Assembly (NCBI RefSeq): GCF_011927785.1
Contig: NZ_JAATJK010000001.1
Coordinates: 4,311,001-4,375,000 of the forward strand
Direction: 5' to 3'
DNA length: 64,000 nt
Source: Micromonospora profundi
GTDB lineage: Bacteria; Actinomycetota; Actinomycetes; Mycobacteriales; Micromonosporaceae
Under the pieces are notes generated by a model that worked only from the letters and a program-made list of their open reading frames with translations, was not told where the DNA came from and made no database searches. This document shows, in pieces, positions 7,810-16,786 of the stretch. Each line of letters starts with the position of its first letter. The stretch's first letter is position 1. The position numbers were made by a program, and so were the translations under genes.

Positions 7810-9871
7810 GGCTGTTACCGACCGTTCCACTGTCCGCCGGGCCGCCCTCGACAGATGACGCGGACATGACGTCCGGCGGCACGGTGCCCCGCGGCCCACG
7901 CGCCGGGGTACGGGACAGCGTGGCGTCCAGCCGGTCCAGGTTCTTGCTCGCCGTCGACGCGAGCTGCCACGGCACGCTCACCACCATCACCCCCGGTTCG
8001 AAGAGCAGCCGGCCCTTGAGGCGCAGCGCGCTCTGGTTGTGCAGAAGGTTCTCCCACCAGCGCCCCACGACGTACTCGGGGATGAAGACGGTGACCACGT
8101 CGCGGGGTGACTTGCGGCGGGTGGAGGCCACGAAGTCGAGGATCGGCCGGGTGATCTCCCGGTACGGGGAGTCGACAACCGTGAGCGGGATCGCCATCTC
8201 CCGCCGTTCCCAGTCGGCCTGAAGATCGCGGGTGTCCTTCTCGTCCACGTTGACGGTCACTGCGGTCAGTGTGTCCGGCCGGGTGGCGCGGGCGTAGGCG
8301 ATCGCCCGCAGTGTCGGCTGGTGCAGCTTGCTGACCAGCACGATCGCGTGGTTGCGGGCGGGCAGGACGGCCCGACCCTCGTCCGGCGGGGTCAGCTCGA
8401 CGGCGACCCGGTCGTAGTGCCGACGGATGGCCAGCATCAACAGGTAGATCACCGCCATCGCGGCGATCGCGATCCAGGCGCCGAGCAGGAACTTGGTCAC
8501 CAGCACGATCACCAGCACCGTGCCGGTCAGGCCCATACCGAACGTGTTGATCGCCCGCGAACGGTAGATCCGGCGACGCGCCTCCGGGTCCCGCTCGGTG
8601 CGCAGGTGCCGGTTCCAGTGCCGGATCATGCCGGCCTGGGAGACGGTGAACGAGACGAAGACGCCGACGATGTAGAGCTGGATGAGCCGGGTCACCTCGG
8701 CCTGGAAACCGACGATCAGCACGATCGCGAACAGGGCGAGGAAGACGATGCCGTTGGAGAACGCCAACCGGTCGCCCCGCGTGTGGAACTGCCGCGGCAG
8801 GTAGCGGTCCTGGGCGAGGATCGAGCCGAGCACCGGGAAGCCGTTGAACGCGGTGTTCGCGGCCAGGAACAGGATCAGGGCGGTCACCCCGGCCACCACG
8901 TAGAGCAGGATCGACCCGGAACCGAAGACCGTCTCGCCGAGCTGGGTGGTGACGGTCTTCTGCACGTAGCCCTCGGGGCCGGAGACGATCTGCAGGGCCG
9001 GATCCTCCACGAACTGGAGGTGGGTCAGCCGGGCCAGCCAGATGATCCCGACCAGCATGCTCACCGAGATGGTGCCGAGCAGCAGCAGAGTGGTGGCGGC
9101 GTTACGACTCTTCGGCGCCTTGAACGCCGGCACCCCGTTGGAGATCGCCTCGACGCCGGTCAGCGCTGCGGCGCCCGAGCTGAACGTCCGCAGCAGCAGA
9201 AAGATCAGCGCGAACCCGGTCACGCTGTGCTCGGCCTGGATCACCAGGTCGGCGCTCGGCGCGCGCAGGTCGTCGCCGAGCACGAACACCCGGACCAGCC
9301 CGGTGAGCAGCATCCCGAGCATCACGATCACGAAGCCGTAGGTGGGAATCGCGAACGCGGTGCCCGACTCGCGCAGACCGCGCAGGTTCACGGCGCTCAG
9401 CAGCACCACCGCCACCACCGCGATCATCACCTTGTGGGTGGCCACGAACGGCACCACCGAGCCGAGGTTCGCCACGCCGGACGAGACCGACACCGCCACA
9501 GTGAGCACGTAGTCGACCAGCAGGGCGCTCGCCACGCCGACGCCGAACTTCGGGCCCAGGTTGACAGTGGCCACCTCGTAGTCGCCACCACCGGACGGGT
9601 AGGCGTACACGTTCTGCCGGTAGCTGGCCACCACCGTCAGCATGACAACGACCACCGCGAGCGCGATCCACGGCGAGAAGACGTACGCGGAGGCGCCCGC
9701 GATGGAGAGGGTCAGGAGGATCTCGTCGGGCGCGTACGCGACGCTGGACAGCGCGTCGGAGGCGAACACGGGTAGCGCGATGCGCTTCGGCAGGAGGGTG
9801 TGCTGCAGGCGGTCGGACCGGAACGGTCGACCGAGGAGCAGCCGCTTCAGCAGCGAGGTGGGACTGGCCAC
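7802..9871 (-). CDS. APC-superfamily permease of the KimA (high-affinity K+ importer) type
   Basis: The 689-residue membrane protein has about 12 hydrophobic segments and a soluble C-terminal domain of roughly 200 residues. The signature blocks SDALSSVAYAPDEILL, SYRQNVYAYPSGGGDYEV, NLGPKFG, LLVDYVLTVAVSVS and NLRGLRES match what I know of Bacillus KimA. It would import K+ driven by the proton gradient. It faces, across a shared promoter region, two RCK/TrkA subunits that bind nucleotide and gate K+ systems, which supports a K+ role. The start is uncertain: GTG 9871 gives MASPTSLLKRLLLGRPFRSD, GTG 9922 would add 17 hydrophobic residues. Its last 8 bases overlap the methyltransferase start. Confidence 0.85.
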   Translation of the reverse strand: MASPTSLLKRLLLGRPFRSDRLQHTLLPKRIALPVFASDALSSVAYAPDEILLTLSIAGASAYVFSPWIALAVVVVMLTVVASYRQNVYAYPSGGGDYEVATVNLGPKFGVGVASALLVDYVLTVAVSVSSGVANLGSVVPFVATHKVMIAVVAVVLLSAVNLRGLRESGTAFAIPTYGFVIVMLGMLLTGLVRVFVLGDDLRAPSADLVIQAEHSVTGFALIFLLLRTFSSGAAALTGVEAISNGVPAFKAPKSRNAATTLLLLGTISVSMLVGIIWLARLTHLQFVEDPALQIVSGPEGYVQKTVTTQLGETVFGSGSILLYVVAGVTALILFLAANTAFNGFPVLGSILAQDRYLPRQFHTRGDRLAFSNGIVFLALFAIVLIVGFQAEVTRLIQLYIVGVFVSFTVSQAGMIRHWNRHLRTERDPEARRRIYRSRAINTFGMGLTGTVLVIVLVTKFLLGAWIAIAAMAVIYLLMLAIRRHYDRVAVELTPPDEGRAVLPARNHAIVLVSKLHQPTLRAIAYARATRPDTLTAVTVNVDEKDTRDLQADWERREMAIPLTVVDSPYREITRPILDFVASTRRKSPRDVVTVFIPEYVVGRWWENLLHNQSALRLKGRLLFEPGVMVVSVPWQLASTASKNLDRLDATLSRTPARGPRGTVPPDVMSASSVEGGPADSGTVGNSRD

Positions 9872-10052
9872 GAACGCCAAGAGTACGACCACCAAGGCAA
9901 TCACGCGGGGGTGGGCGATCACGGCGGTCCGGCGCGACGGGGTACGGTCGGTCCCCGCTGCCGACCGGTACGTGGCAGGCTCGCAGTCGAAGGCCACCGT
10001 CCATGCGTACGGAAGGGCCAGCGGCAGCGGTACGCACCTTGGGAGGGACAGC

Positions 10053-10718
10053 GTGCACGTCGTGATCATGGGATGTGGCCGGGTCGGTTCGACCCTCGCC
10101 CACAGCCTGGAATCCCGGGGGCACTCGGTGGCGGTGATCGACCAGGACGCCGACGCCTTCCGTCGGCTCGGCCCCGACTTCGGCGGCATCACTGTGACCG
10201 GGGCGGGCTTCGACGGCGACGTCCTGCGGCAGGCCGGCATCGAGCGGGCGGACGCCTTCGCTGCCGTCTCCAGCGGCGACAACTCCAACATCATCTCGGC
10301 GCGACTGGCCAGGGAGACGTTCGGGGTGTCCCGGGTCGCGGCACGCATCTACGACCAGCGCCGGGCGCAGGTCTACGAGCGGCTGGGCATCCCCACAGTG
10401 GCGACAGTGCGCTGGACCGCCGACCGGATGCTGCGGCACCTGGTGCCGGAGGGCAACGTGGAGATCTTCCGCGACCCTACGAGCACCGTGTCGATCGTCG
10501 AGGTGCCCGTGCACAAGGACTGGATCGGCCGTCCGGTACGCAAGCTGGAGGAGGCGTCCGGAGCGCGGGTGGCCTACCTGATCCGCTTCGGCATCGGCAC
10601 GCTGCCCACCGCCTCCACCGTCATACAGGAGGGCGACCAAGCGTTCATGCTGGTCAGCGACGACATTGTGGGGCCGGTCACGTCGGTGGCGGCGGCGCCA
10701 CCGGAAGGGGGGCAGTGA
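10053..10718 (+). CDS. ceoB: TrkA/Ceo-family RCK (TrkA-N, TrkA-C) potassium regulatory protein, first copy
   Basis: This 221-residue cytosolic subunit has an N-terminal Rossmann fold (VVIMGCGRVGSTLA at 3-16, acidic VIDQD end of beta-2) that binds NAD(H) or ATP. A C-terminal TrkA-C domain (from about 135) follows. Such proteins regulate K+ channels or transporters. GTG at 10053 follows GGGAGGGA at ideal spacing. The gene ends 3 bp before a second RCK gene. The order with the divergent permease matches CeoB/CeoC and Rv2690c of mycobacteria. Confidence 0.9.
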   Translation: MHVVIMGCGRVGSTLAHSLESRGHSVAVIDQDADAFRRLGPDFGGITVTGAGFDGDVLRQAGIERADAFAAVSSGDNSNIISARLARETFGVSRVAARIYDQRRAQVYERLGIPTVATVRWTADRMLRHLVPEGNVEIFRDPTSTVSIVEVPVHKDWIGRPVRKLEEASGARVAYLIRFGIGTLPTASTVIQEGDQAFMLVSDDIVGPVTSVAAAPPEGGQ

Positions 10719-10721
10719 GCC

Positions 10722-11411
10722 ATGCGGATCGCCATCGCGGGCGCCGGCAACGTGGGCCGCTCGATCGCCCAGGAACTGATCGACAACGGCCACCAGGTGA
10801 TGCTCATCGAACGGCAGCCCCGGATGCTGCGCCCGGAGCGGGTGGCGGACGCCGAGTGGGTGCTGGCCGACGCCTGTGAGCTGGCCAGCCTGGAGGAGGC
10901 CAACCTCGCCGGCTGTGACGTGGTGGTCGCCGCCACCGGCGACGACAAGGCCAACCTTGTGGTGTCGCTGCTGGCCAAGACCGAGTTCGCGGTGCCCCGC
11001 GTGGTCGCCCGGGTCAACCGGGCCGAGAACGAGTGGCTCTTCACCGAGCAGTGGGGTGTGGACGTCGCGGTGAGCAAGCCCCGGGTCATGGCCGCGCTTG
11101 TCGAGGAGGCTGTCACCGTCGGCGACCTGGTGCGGCTGATGACGTTCCGTCAGGGCGAGGCGAACCTCGTCGAGATCACCCTGCCGCCCACCGCTCCGTA
11201 CGTCGGCCAGCCGATCCACGCCGTGCCGCTGCCCCGCGACACCGCGCTGGTGGCGATCCTGCGGGGCAAGCGGGTCCTGGTGCCCAGCCCGGACGACCCC
11301 ATCGAGGCCGGTGACGAGCTGATCTTCGTCTGCACTGCCGAGGTGGAGGACGACGTCCGCGCGGTGATTCTCGGCCCGGACAGCGTCGAACGGACCCGCG
11401 GTTCGCGCTGA
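10722..11411 (+). CDS. ceoC: TrkA/Ceo-family RCK potassium regulatory protein, second copy
   Basis: The protein has 229 residues with TrkA-N (IAIAGAGNVGRSIA at 3-16, LIERQ at the end of beta-2) and a C-terminal TrkA-C domain (about 140-220). It is a paralogue of the preceding gene. The two probably form a heteromeric ring, because they are separated by only 3 bp and must be co-translated. Neither has membrane segments, so they need a membrane partner. No TrkH/TrkG is nearby and the adjacent KimA-like permease is the obvious candidate. Confidence 0.9.
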   Translation: MRIAIAGAGNVGRSIAQELIDNGHQVMLIERQPRMLRPERVADAEWVLADACELASLEEANLAGCDVVVAATGDDKANLVVSLLAKTEFAVPRVVARVNRAENEWLFTEQWGVDVAVSKPRVMAALVEEAVTVGDLVRLMTFRQGEANLVEITLPPTAPYVGQPIHAVPLPRDTALVAILRGKRVLVPSPDDPIEAGDELIFVCTAEVEDDVRAVILGPDSVERTRGSR

Positions 11412-11439
11412 GCCGCCCCGGACGGACGGCCCGGCGCGC

Positions 11440-12123
11440 TCAGGCGCCGGGCAGCGGGGACGGCTGCGGCACCCGGGTGACCCGGCGCACCGTCCAGACC
11501 GTGATGAGCAGCAGCAGCACGTACGGCGGGTAGCCCAGCGCCAACCGGGCCACGCCCAGCGCCGTGTCCTGGTGGGCCAGGTAGAGCCCGGCCTGCACAC
11601 CCACCTTGGCCAGCCAGACCACGCCCCAGAGCACTGTCAGCTGGGTGAAGGTGCGCACCAGTTTCGGATCGTCGCGCCACTCGGAGCGGCCCTTGGCCAC
11701 CAGCACCGACCAGATCCAGCCGACAAGCGGCTGCCGGATGGCCGCCGAGATCAGCAGGGCGACGCCGTAGCCGATGCCGTAGAGGATGCCGGGGAGGTAG
11801 AAGTCCCGCTCGTTGCCGGTCCGCCAGGCGATGGCGGCGCCGATGCCGACGCCGAACAGGCCGTTGACGGCGTGTCGGATCGGCCTGCGCTGGGCCAGTC
11901 GCAGCCCGGCGATCAGCACCGCTACGGACACCGACGCGATCACGGCGGGCCGCAGGTCACCGATGATGTTGGCGACGACGAAGACCACCACCGGGATGCT
12001 GGACTCGACGAGCCCCCGCCAGCCGCCGAGCTGGTCGGCCATCTGCTCCGCCACGGTTGGCAGCGGCGCGTCGTCCTCAGGCCCCGTCTCCGGCTGCGCC
12101 GCCCGGTGCTGTCCCGTCGTCAT
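11440..12123 (-). CDS. DUF3159 family membrane protein
   Basis: The 227-residue integral membrane protein has an N-terminal soluble segment (PTVAEQMADQLGGWRGLVESSIP) and about six hydrophobic helices, with the conserved-looking blocks VNGLFGVGIGAAIAWRTGNERDFYLPG and GRSEWRDDPKLVRTF. The function of this actinobacterial family is unknown to me. It is the last gene of a minus-strand run (dut, DUF3710, OB-fold, DUF3159) and converges on ceoC, with 28 bp between stop codons. Confidence 0.8.
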   Translation of the reverse strand: MTTGQHRAAQPETGPEDDAPLPTVAEQMADQLGGWRGLVESSIPVVVFVVANIIGDLRPAVIASVSVAVLIAGLRLAQRRPIRHAVNGLFGVGIGAAIAWRTGNERDFYLPGILYGIGYGVALLISAAIRQPLVGWIWSVLVAKGRSEWRDDPKLVRTFTQLTVLWGVVWLAKVGVQAGLYLAHQDTALGVARLALGYPPYVLLLLITVWTVRRVTRVPQPSPLPGA

Positions 12124-12148
12124 TGCCGGCCTTCCGTCCGCAGCGCCG

Positions 12149-12526
12149 TCACTTCGGCGAGTCCAGCTCGTAGTAGGGGTTGTAGATGACCTTGCGGTCG
12201 TCGCGCATCGCCACCCGGCCACGCGCCGTCAGGTGTCGCCCCGGCTCGATCCCGGCGATGTGCCGCCGGCCCAGCCAGACCAGTGTGACGACGTCGCTGC
12301 CGTCGTACAGGTCGGCCTCCAGGGTGGGCAGGTTGGTGCGCGGCGTGTAGACCACCGTGCGCAGCCGCCCGGCCACCGACACCACCTGGCCACGGGAGCA
12401 CTGCTGGGCCAGGACACCGCCACACTCGGCGCTCTCCTGACGCAGCTCCTGCGCGTCGATCTCGGCCTCGCTCGCGGTGAACCGTTGCAGGATGCGCCGC
12501 AGCGACACCCGGCTCTCGTCGGTCAT
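12149..12526 (-). CDS. OB-fold nucleic-acid-binding domain protein
   Basis: A 125-residue protein whose middle and C-terminal part reads like an OB fold of the kind found in RecG and tRNA synthetases: GQVVSVAGRLRTVVYTPR, LEADLYDGSDVVTLVWLGRRHIAGIEPGR, LTARGRVAMRDDRKVIYNPYYEL. Single-stranded nucleic acid binding is the family expectation; the partner is unknown. Two ATGs are adjacent (12529 and 12526). The second is preferred because GGAGG lies 5 bases from it, against 2 for the first. Confidence 0.8.
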   Translation of the reverse strand: MTDESRVSLRRILQRFTASEAEIDAQELRQESAECGGVLAQQCSRGQVVSVAGRLRTVVYTPRTNLPTLEADLYDGSDVVTLVWLGRRHIAGIEPGRHLTARGRVAMRDDRKVIYNPYYELDSPK

Positions 12527-12649
12527 CATGACCTCCGCGTCACCCTCTCCACGCTCACCGGCCCGCAGTGGGCACCGCCCCGGCGACGCCGGAACCGTGC
12601 CGCCAGCGTACGCCGACGGGGCCGGTTCCGGCGGATCGGTGCGCGGCGG

Positions 12650-13312
12650 TCAGACCTGGCGCGACTCGGACGCGGCGGACGCCTCCTCGGCCTGGTCGGC
12701 GACCTCCCGGGGCAGTCGCAGCGGCAGCGGCTCACGGACCGGCTTCGCCTCCTGCCCCCGGTCGACCACCAGGCCGTCCAGGCACTCGGCGAGCGGCCCG
12801 GCGCTGGCCGGGTCGATGGCGACCGGCCCCTGGAAGACGCCCCGGACCATCCAGCGCGGCCCGTCGACGCCGACGAACCGCAGGTGGGTGGGGCCGTCCG
12901 GGGTCGTCACCCGGGCGTGCAGCTCCGGGCCGTACTCGCCGTCGACCTCCTCGGCGGTGGCACCGTCGCGCAGCAGCGACTGCCGGATCTCCTCGCGCAC
13001 CTCGTCCCAGATCCCCTCCGAGCGGGGAGCGGCGAAGACGCCCAGTTGCAGCGCGTTGTCGCCGTGGACCAGCACCACCTGCTGGACCACACCCTGCGGG
13101 TCGGCCTGCACCCGCACCTCGACCTCGGCGACCGCCGGGATGTGCAGGCTGCCCAGGTCGAGCCGCTGCACCTCGTCGTCGACCTCGGAGATGTCGTACG
13201 GCCCGCGCACAAGCGCCGGCGTCGACCCACCGGTGCCCTCGTCGAGGACCTCGGTGCTCCGCTCGTCACGGGTGTGCCTCCCGGCACCGGCCCGCTTTCG
13301 GGAGAAGATCAC
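12650..13312 (-). CDS. DUF3710 family protein
   Basis: This 220-residue soluble protein is found next to dut across actinobacteria. Conserved-looking segments are GPYDISEVDDEVQRLDLGSLHIPAV, GVFAAPRSEGIWDEVREEI and VGVDGPRWMVRGVFQGPVA. GTG at 13312 is preceded by GGAGG at suitable spacing. It follows dut by 25 bp on the same strand and is probably co-transcribed. No biochemical function is known to me. Confidence 0.82.
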   Translation of the reverse strand: MIFSRKRAGAGRHTRDERSTEVLDEGTGGSTPALVRGPYDISEVDDEVQRLDLGSLHIPAVAEVEVRVQADPQGVVQQVVLVHGDNALQLGVFAAPRSEGIWDEVREEIRQSLLRDGATAEEVDGEYGPELHARVTTPDGPTHLRFVGVDGPRWMVRGVFQGPVAIDPASAGPLAECLDGLVVDRGQEAKPVREPLPLRLPREVADQAEEASAASESRQV

Positions 13313-13337
13313 TGCGCCCACCCTCCGCTGTTCGCAC

Positions 13338-13871
13338 TCACCCTGCCACCTCTTCCGTCCGCCCGCGGCCCAGCTCGTCCCGCTGCGCGACCCGATCCTG
13401 CCCGGTCGGCGCCGGTACGAGCCCGGCGTGTCCGCCGGTCGAGCCGTGCCCACCGGTCCCCCGCTGGGATCCGGGCAGCTCGGCCACCGGCTCGAACCGC
13501 GCCCGGGCGACCTGCTGGACCACGAGCTGCGCGATCCGGTCACCGCGGGAGATCTTCGCCGGCGTCTCCCGATCATGGTTGATCAGGTTGACCAGGATCT
13601 CACCCCGGTAGCCGGCGTCGACCGTACCGGGCGCGTTGAGCACCGTCACGCCGAGCCTGGCCGCCAGGCCGGACCGGGGGTGGACCAGGCCCACGTACCC
13701 CGGCGGCAGGGCGATGGCCACGCCGGTGGGCACCAGGGCGCGGCCGCCGGGCGGCAACTCCACGTCCGCGGCGGCCACCAGGTCGGCACCGGCGTCGCCG
13801 GGATGGGCGTACGCGGGCAGCGGCAGCTCCGCATCGAGCAGCCGCACGGGCACGGGTACGACGTCGGTCAC
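13338..13871 (-). CDS. dut: Deoxyuridine 5'-triphosphate nucleotidohydrolase (dUTPase)
   Basis: The trimeric enzyme hydrolyses dUTP to dUMP and pyrophosphate, which keeps uracil out of DNA and supplies dTMP synthesis. All five motifs are recognisable: [10 protein letters not shown] (motif 1, about 22-31), PRSGLAAR (motif 2), [11 protein letters not shown] (motif 3), [10 protein letters not shown] (motif 4) and a Gly-rich C-terminal segment with [11 protein letters not shown] (motif 5). At 177 residues it has about 25 extra C-terminal residues beyond motif 5. The GTG start at 13871 lies behind a purine-rich GGAAGAGGG site. Confidence 0.97.
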   Translation of the reverse strand: MTDVVPVPVRLLDAELPLPAYAHPGDAGADLVAAADVELPPGGRALVPTGVAIALPPGYVGLVHPRSGLAARLGVTVLNAPGTVDAGYRGEILVNLINHDRETPAKISRGDRIAQLVVQQVARARFEPVAELPGSQRGTGGHGSTGGHAGLVPAPTGQDRVAQRDELGRGRTEEVAG

Positions 13872-13954
13872 GAGACCCTCTTCCGTCCGATTGTCGGGGT
13901 GACCCTGCCATCCTGCCGGTTACCCGGGCCGCCGTGCGCCGTACCCTCGCAGGA

Positions 13955-14488
13955 GTGAGCATGTCGCCCTCCCCGAGTGCCGGTCGGCCATCGGCCGCGG
14001 CCCGTCCGGCGTACGCCGAACGGCTGGATCTGCCCTGGTGGCTGTGGCTGGCCGGGTTGCTTGCCGCGGCCCTGCTTGCCGTCGAGATCTGGATGGGTGG
14101 CTCCGGCGTACGCGCCTGGATGCCGTTCGCGGTGCTGCTGCCGGTCACGGCGGCCGGGCTGTGGTGGCTGGGCCGGATCCGCGTCGCGGTCACCGACTCC
14201 GAGCTGCGGGTGGACGACGCCCGGCTGCCGGTGCGCTTCGTCGCCGACGTCATTCCGCTTGACGCCGAAGGCCGCCGTGAGGTGCTCGGTGTGGGCGCGG
14301 ACCCGCTCGCCTTCGTGGTGCAGCGGCCGTGGATCAGCGGCGCCGTGCAGGTGGTGCTCAACGACCCGGCCGACCCGACGCCGTTCTGGGTGGTCAGCAG
14401 CAGACGCCCGGTGGAGCTTGCCGAGGCGCTGTTGGCGGCCCGGGACGCCCGGGTGCCCGCCGACCGTCGGGCCGGCGAGCAGGGCTGA
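13955..14488 (+). CDS. DUF3093 family membrane protein
   Basis: The 177-residue protein has two hydrophobic helices near the N-terminus (LPWWLWLAGLLAAALLAVEIW and the next ~20-residue segment), then a soluble domain with RIRVAVTDSELRVDDARLP and WISGAVQVVLNDP. It is divergent from dut, as in other actinobacteria. TACCCT (13942-13947) lies 7 bases before GTG 13955, which points to a leaderless mRNA. An alternative start is ATG 13961, with AGGAG five bases upstream. Function unknown. Confidence 0.8.
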   Translation: MSMSPSPSAGRPSAAARPAYAERLDLPWWLWLAGLLAAALLAVEIWMGGSGVRAWMPFAVLLPVTAAGLWWLGRIRVAVTDSELRVDDARLPVRFVADVIPLDAEGRREVLGVGADPLAFVVQRPWISGAVQVVLNDPADPTPFWVVSSRRPVELAEALLAARDARVPADRRAGEQG

Positions 14489-14533
14489 CCCCGCCGGCCG
14501 ACGCGCGCGTCGCCCCGAGGCGTACAGCCGGCT

Positions 14534-15328
14534 TCAGGTGCCCGTCGGCGGGCCGGGCAGGGCCGATGGTGGCGCTGGCCGGGCGATGCCGCGTCGGCGC
14601 AGGTCAGCCTGGAGCTGCTCGGCCATCTGTCGGGTTGCCCGCCGGTTGAGGAAACTGGCCACCGCAGCACCGGTGAGGAACGGCCCGAGCGTGGTGAGGT
14701 TACGCCCGAAGCGTCGCAGCAGCGTGTCCCGCAGCTCCTTGCGGGCGGCCGTGCCGAGCACCGCGCCCACCCCGACACCGGGCACCATCGGGTTGACCCC
14801 GCGCTGGGTGGACCACGAGTGCACCAGGGCGACAGTCCGCTGGCTGCCGCTCTCGGCCAGCGGCACGCCGTAGACCTCGTGCAACTCGCCGACCAGCTTC
14901 AGCTCCACCGCCACCACGGCGACCGTCTCGGCGGCGAGCAGCACCGGCGCGGAGAGCAGGGTCGGCGCGACAGTCCACTCGACGGCGGCGACTCCCCCAC
15001 CGGCCGCGCCGACCCCGGCGGTCGTCCGGGCCGCGTTGCGGATCAGGCGGTCGGCCAGGGCGGCGTCGTCCAGGCCGGGGAAGTGCCGGCGCAGGGTGGC
15101 CAGGTCCCGCACTTGGATGTGCGGGGCGATCTCGGTAACCGCGTCGACCATCCACCGGATGGCCGCACGGGGCTTGAACAGGTCGGCGATGCCCCGGCTG
15201 CGGGCCTGCCCGACCATCCGGGTGAGAAGTTGACGTCGCCGGGCCGGCTCGATGTCGTCGGCGGTCAGTGCCGCGACGGTGGCGCCGAGTTCGTCCGCGC
15301 CGCCGGTGGTGTCGGCTTGATCGCTCAT
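14534..15328 (-). CDS. Conserved hypothetical protein with amphipathic/hydrophobic centre
   Basis: I do not recognise this 264-residue protein. The N-terminal half is helical and charged. The middle carries two Gly/Ala/Val-rich hydrophobic stretches (AGVGAAGGGVAAVEW, LLAAETVAVVAVELKLVGEL), and the segment PMVPGVGVGAVLGTAARKELRDTLLRRFGRN follows. The tail is Arg- and Pro-rich. Peripheral membrane association is plausible. ATG 15328 was chosen over an upstream frame extension because GAGGCCC sits just before it. It converges on the DUF3093 gene. Confidence 0.65.
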   Translation of the reverse strand: MSDQADTTGGADELGATVAALTADDIEPARRRQLLTRMVGQARSRGIADLFKPRAAIRWMVDAVTEIAPHIQVRDLATLRRHFPGLDDAALADRLIRNAARTTAGVGAAGGGVAAVEWTVAPTLLSAPVLLAAETVAVVAVELKLVGELHEVYGVPLAESGSQRTVALVHSWSTQRGVNPMVPGVGVGAVLGTAARKELRDTLLRRFGRNLTTLGPFLTGAAVASFLNRRATRQMAEQLQADLRRRGIARPAPPSALPGPPTGT

Positions 15329-15396
15329 CGCTCGGGCCTCCCGCTGCTGTGGCATCCGCTACGAGTCAAGCAGGTACCCACGGGAGTCGCATGCCT

Positions 15397-15439
15397 ACAC
15401 CGGTAGCGGCGGCCCCGTTCAGGAGGCCGCCGCCGGTGT
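15397..15439. terminator. Hairpin downstream of the DUF4193 gene
   Basis: A long GC-rich stem ACACCGGTAGCGGCGGCC / GGCCGCCGCCGGTGT (one mismatch region) is located 9 bp past the DUF4193 stop on the minus strand. It has no T-run. Its position and stability fit a terminator of that gene. Confidence 0.6.
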
Positions 15440-15447
15440 CCTGCGTG

Positions 15448-15744
15448 TCAGACGCACTCGCGGCAGATCAGCTCGCCGTTCCGCTCGACCGCCAGCTGGC
15501 TGCGGTGGTGGACCAGGAAGCAGCGGGCGCACCTGAACTCGTCCTGCTGCATCGGTAGCACCTTGACAGTGAGCTCCTCGTCGGCCAGATCGGCACCGGG
15601 CAGCTCAAAACTCTCGGCGACCTCGGCCTCGTCGACGTCCACTGCGCCCGACTGTGAGTCGACGCGCCGGGCCTTGAGCTCTTCCAGGCTGTCCTCGCCG
15701 AGGTCGACCTCGTCGCGACGCGGGGCGTCGTAGTCGGTGGCCAT
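15448..15744 (-). CDS. DUF4193 family zinc-ribbon-like protein
   Basis: A 98-residue acidic protein of a small actinobacterial family. The N-terminus MATDYDAPRRDEVD is typical of it. The C-terminal third has CARCFLVHHRSQL and CRECV, two CxxC pairs that should bind zinc. The central acidic region (DVDEAEVAESFELPGADLADEEL) could contact basic protein partners. Function is unknown. It faces the Cei-like gene across a 417-bp intergenic region. Confidence 0.85.
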   Translation of the reverse strand: MATDYDAPRRDEVDLGEDSLEELKARRVDSQSGAVDVDEAEVAESFELPGADLADEELTVKVLPMQQDEFRCARCFLVHHRSQLAVERNGELICRECV

Positions 15745-16161
15745 CGGTTTCACTCTCCCATATCGATGTTGTCGCTTCCGGTTGTAACGCCGGACGACGC
15801 TGTTTCGGTTCCGCTGGCCAGCCACCACTTGTGTCGGGCTCCCGACCCGCAGACCGCACGGATCGAGTTGCCGGGGCAACACCCCTGCGAGCGCGGAACC
15901 TTACCCCCCCTTAGGCGAGGCATGTATACCGCCCTTGTGGCTGAGATGTACGCCCCCGCACGCCAAGTTGTTCCCAATGTGATTCAGGCGACACGAAGAT
16001 AGGGGTAGTAGTACCCGGTTCGCGGTCGCCGCGCCGGTATGTCGGGCTGTTTCCACGCGACGGCCGGACAACCGTTAACCTCAGCGGCGTATTCGACGGC
16101 CAGCGGTCAGTGCGATCGATGACGGCCGCCGTCACCCACCTGAGGTCCGGGGAGCCCCCAG
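15745..16161. other. 417-bp divergent intergenic region
   Basis: The region lies between the DUF4193 gene (minus) and the Cei-like gene (plus) and should hold both promoters. Its AT content is higher than in the neighbours, and it includes a C7 run with TTAGGC near 15903-15915. I see no tRNA, no convincing coding frame and no long inverted repeat. Short frames here lack codon bias. Confidence 0.6.
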
Positions 16162-16695
16162 ATGAGCTTTGCGCGAGTGCGAGCACTCGTCGTCGTCGGT
16201 CTGCTGGCGGTCCTGGCCCTGACCTTCGTGGTCGTCGCGGTCGTCCGCGACAGCCAGAGTGGTGTGGGCGCGGCCAAGGGCTGCCCGGACGGCTGGCCGC
16301 TGGCCGACGTCACGCTGCACGAGCCCAAGGACGTCAAGATCAATGTGTTGAACGCGACCGACGAGCCGGGCCGGGCCGGCACCGTGGCCGACGACTTCCG
16401 CAATCGCAAGTTCCAGGTCCAGAAGGTCGGCAACGCGCCGAAGGGCATCGACGACGTGGCAGTGCTCCAGTACGGCCCCAAGGGCGTCGGCTCGGCGCAC
16501 CTGCTGCGCGCGTACTTCCTCGACAACGCCGAGTCCAAGTACGACGAGAAGCGCACCGACGACGTCGTCGACGTCGTGCTCGGCAACGGCTTCCAGCAGC
16601 TCGCCACCACCACCGAGGTGAACCAGTCCCTCGGTGACCTGGGCGCTCCGGTGGCGCCTCCGGGATCCTGCCCGGCCCCCGCCGCCGACAAATGA
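16162..16695 (+). CDS. cei: Membrane-anchored LytR_C-domain protein (Cei-like)
   Basis: The 177-residue protein has one N-terminal membrane helix (VRALVVVGLLAVLALTFVVVAVV, about 6-28) and an extracytoplasmic LytR_C domain: VKINVLNATDEPGRAGTVADDFRNRKF and VAVLQYGPKGVGSAHLLRAYF. Such domains occur in cell-wall-associated proteins. Its position between DUF4193 and the SuhB-like gene is that of mycobacterial cei (Rv2700, cell envelope integrity). The symbol is assigned by domain plus synteny, not by activity. Confidence 0.78.
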   Translation: MSFARVRALVVVGLLAVLALTFVVVAVVRDSQSGVGAAKGCPDGWPLADVTLHEPKDVKINVLNATDEPGRAGTVADDFRNRKFQVQKVGNAPKGIDDVAVLQYGPKGVGSAHLLRAYFLDNAESKYDEKRTDDVVDVVLGNGFQQLATTTEVNQSLGDLGAPVAPPGSCPAPAADK

Positions 16696-16786
16696 CCCGA
16701 CCGACCGGTCGCGTGGCCGGGCGATCGGCGGGTCGCGTGACCCGGTGACGGGCCGTCGGCCGGCTCCGTCACGGTGGGCGGGCCGG

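Noticed and set aside
15745..16161. tRNA or small RNA gene in the long intergenic region
   Set aside because: No cloverleaf with a TTCGANTC-type arm and CCA-side stem could be formed; the GGTTCG-like fragment near 16018 has no matching stems.
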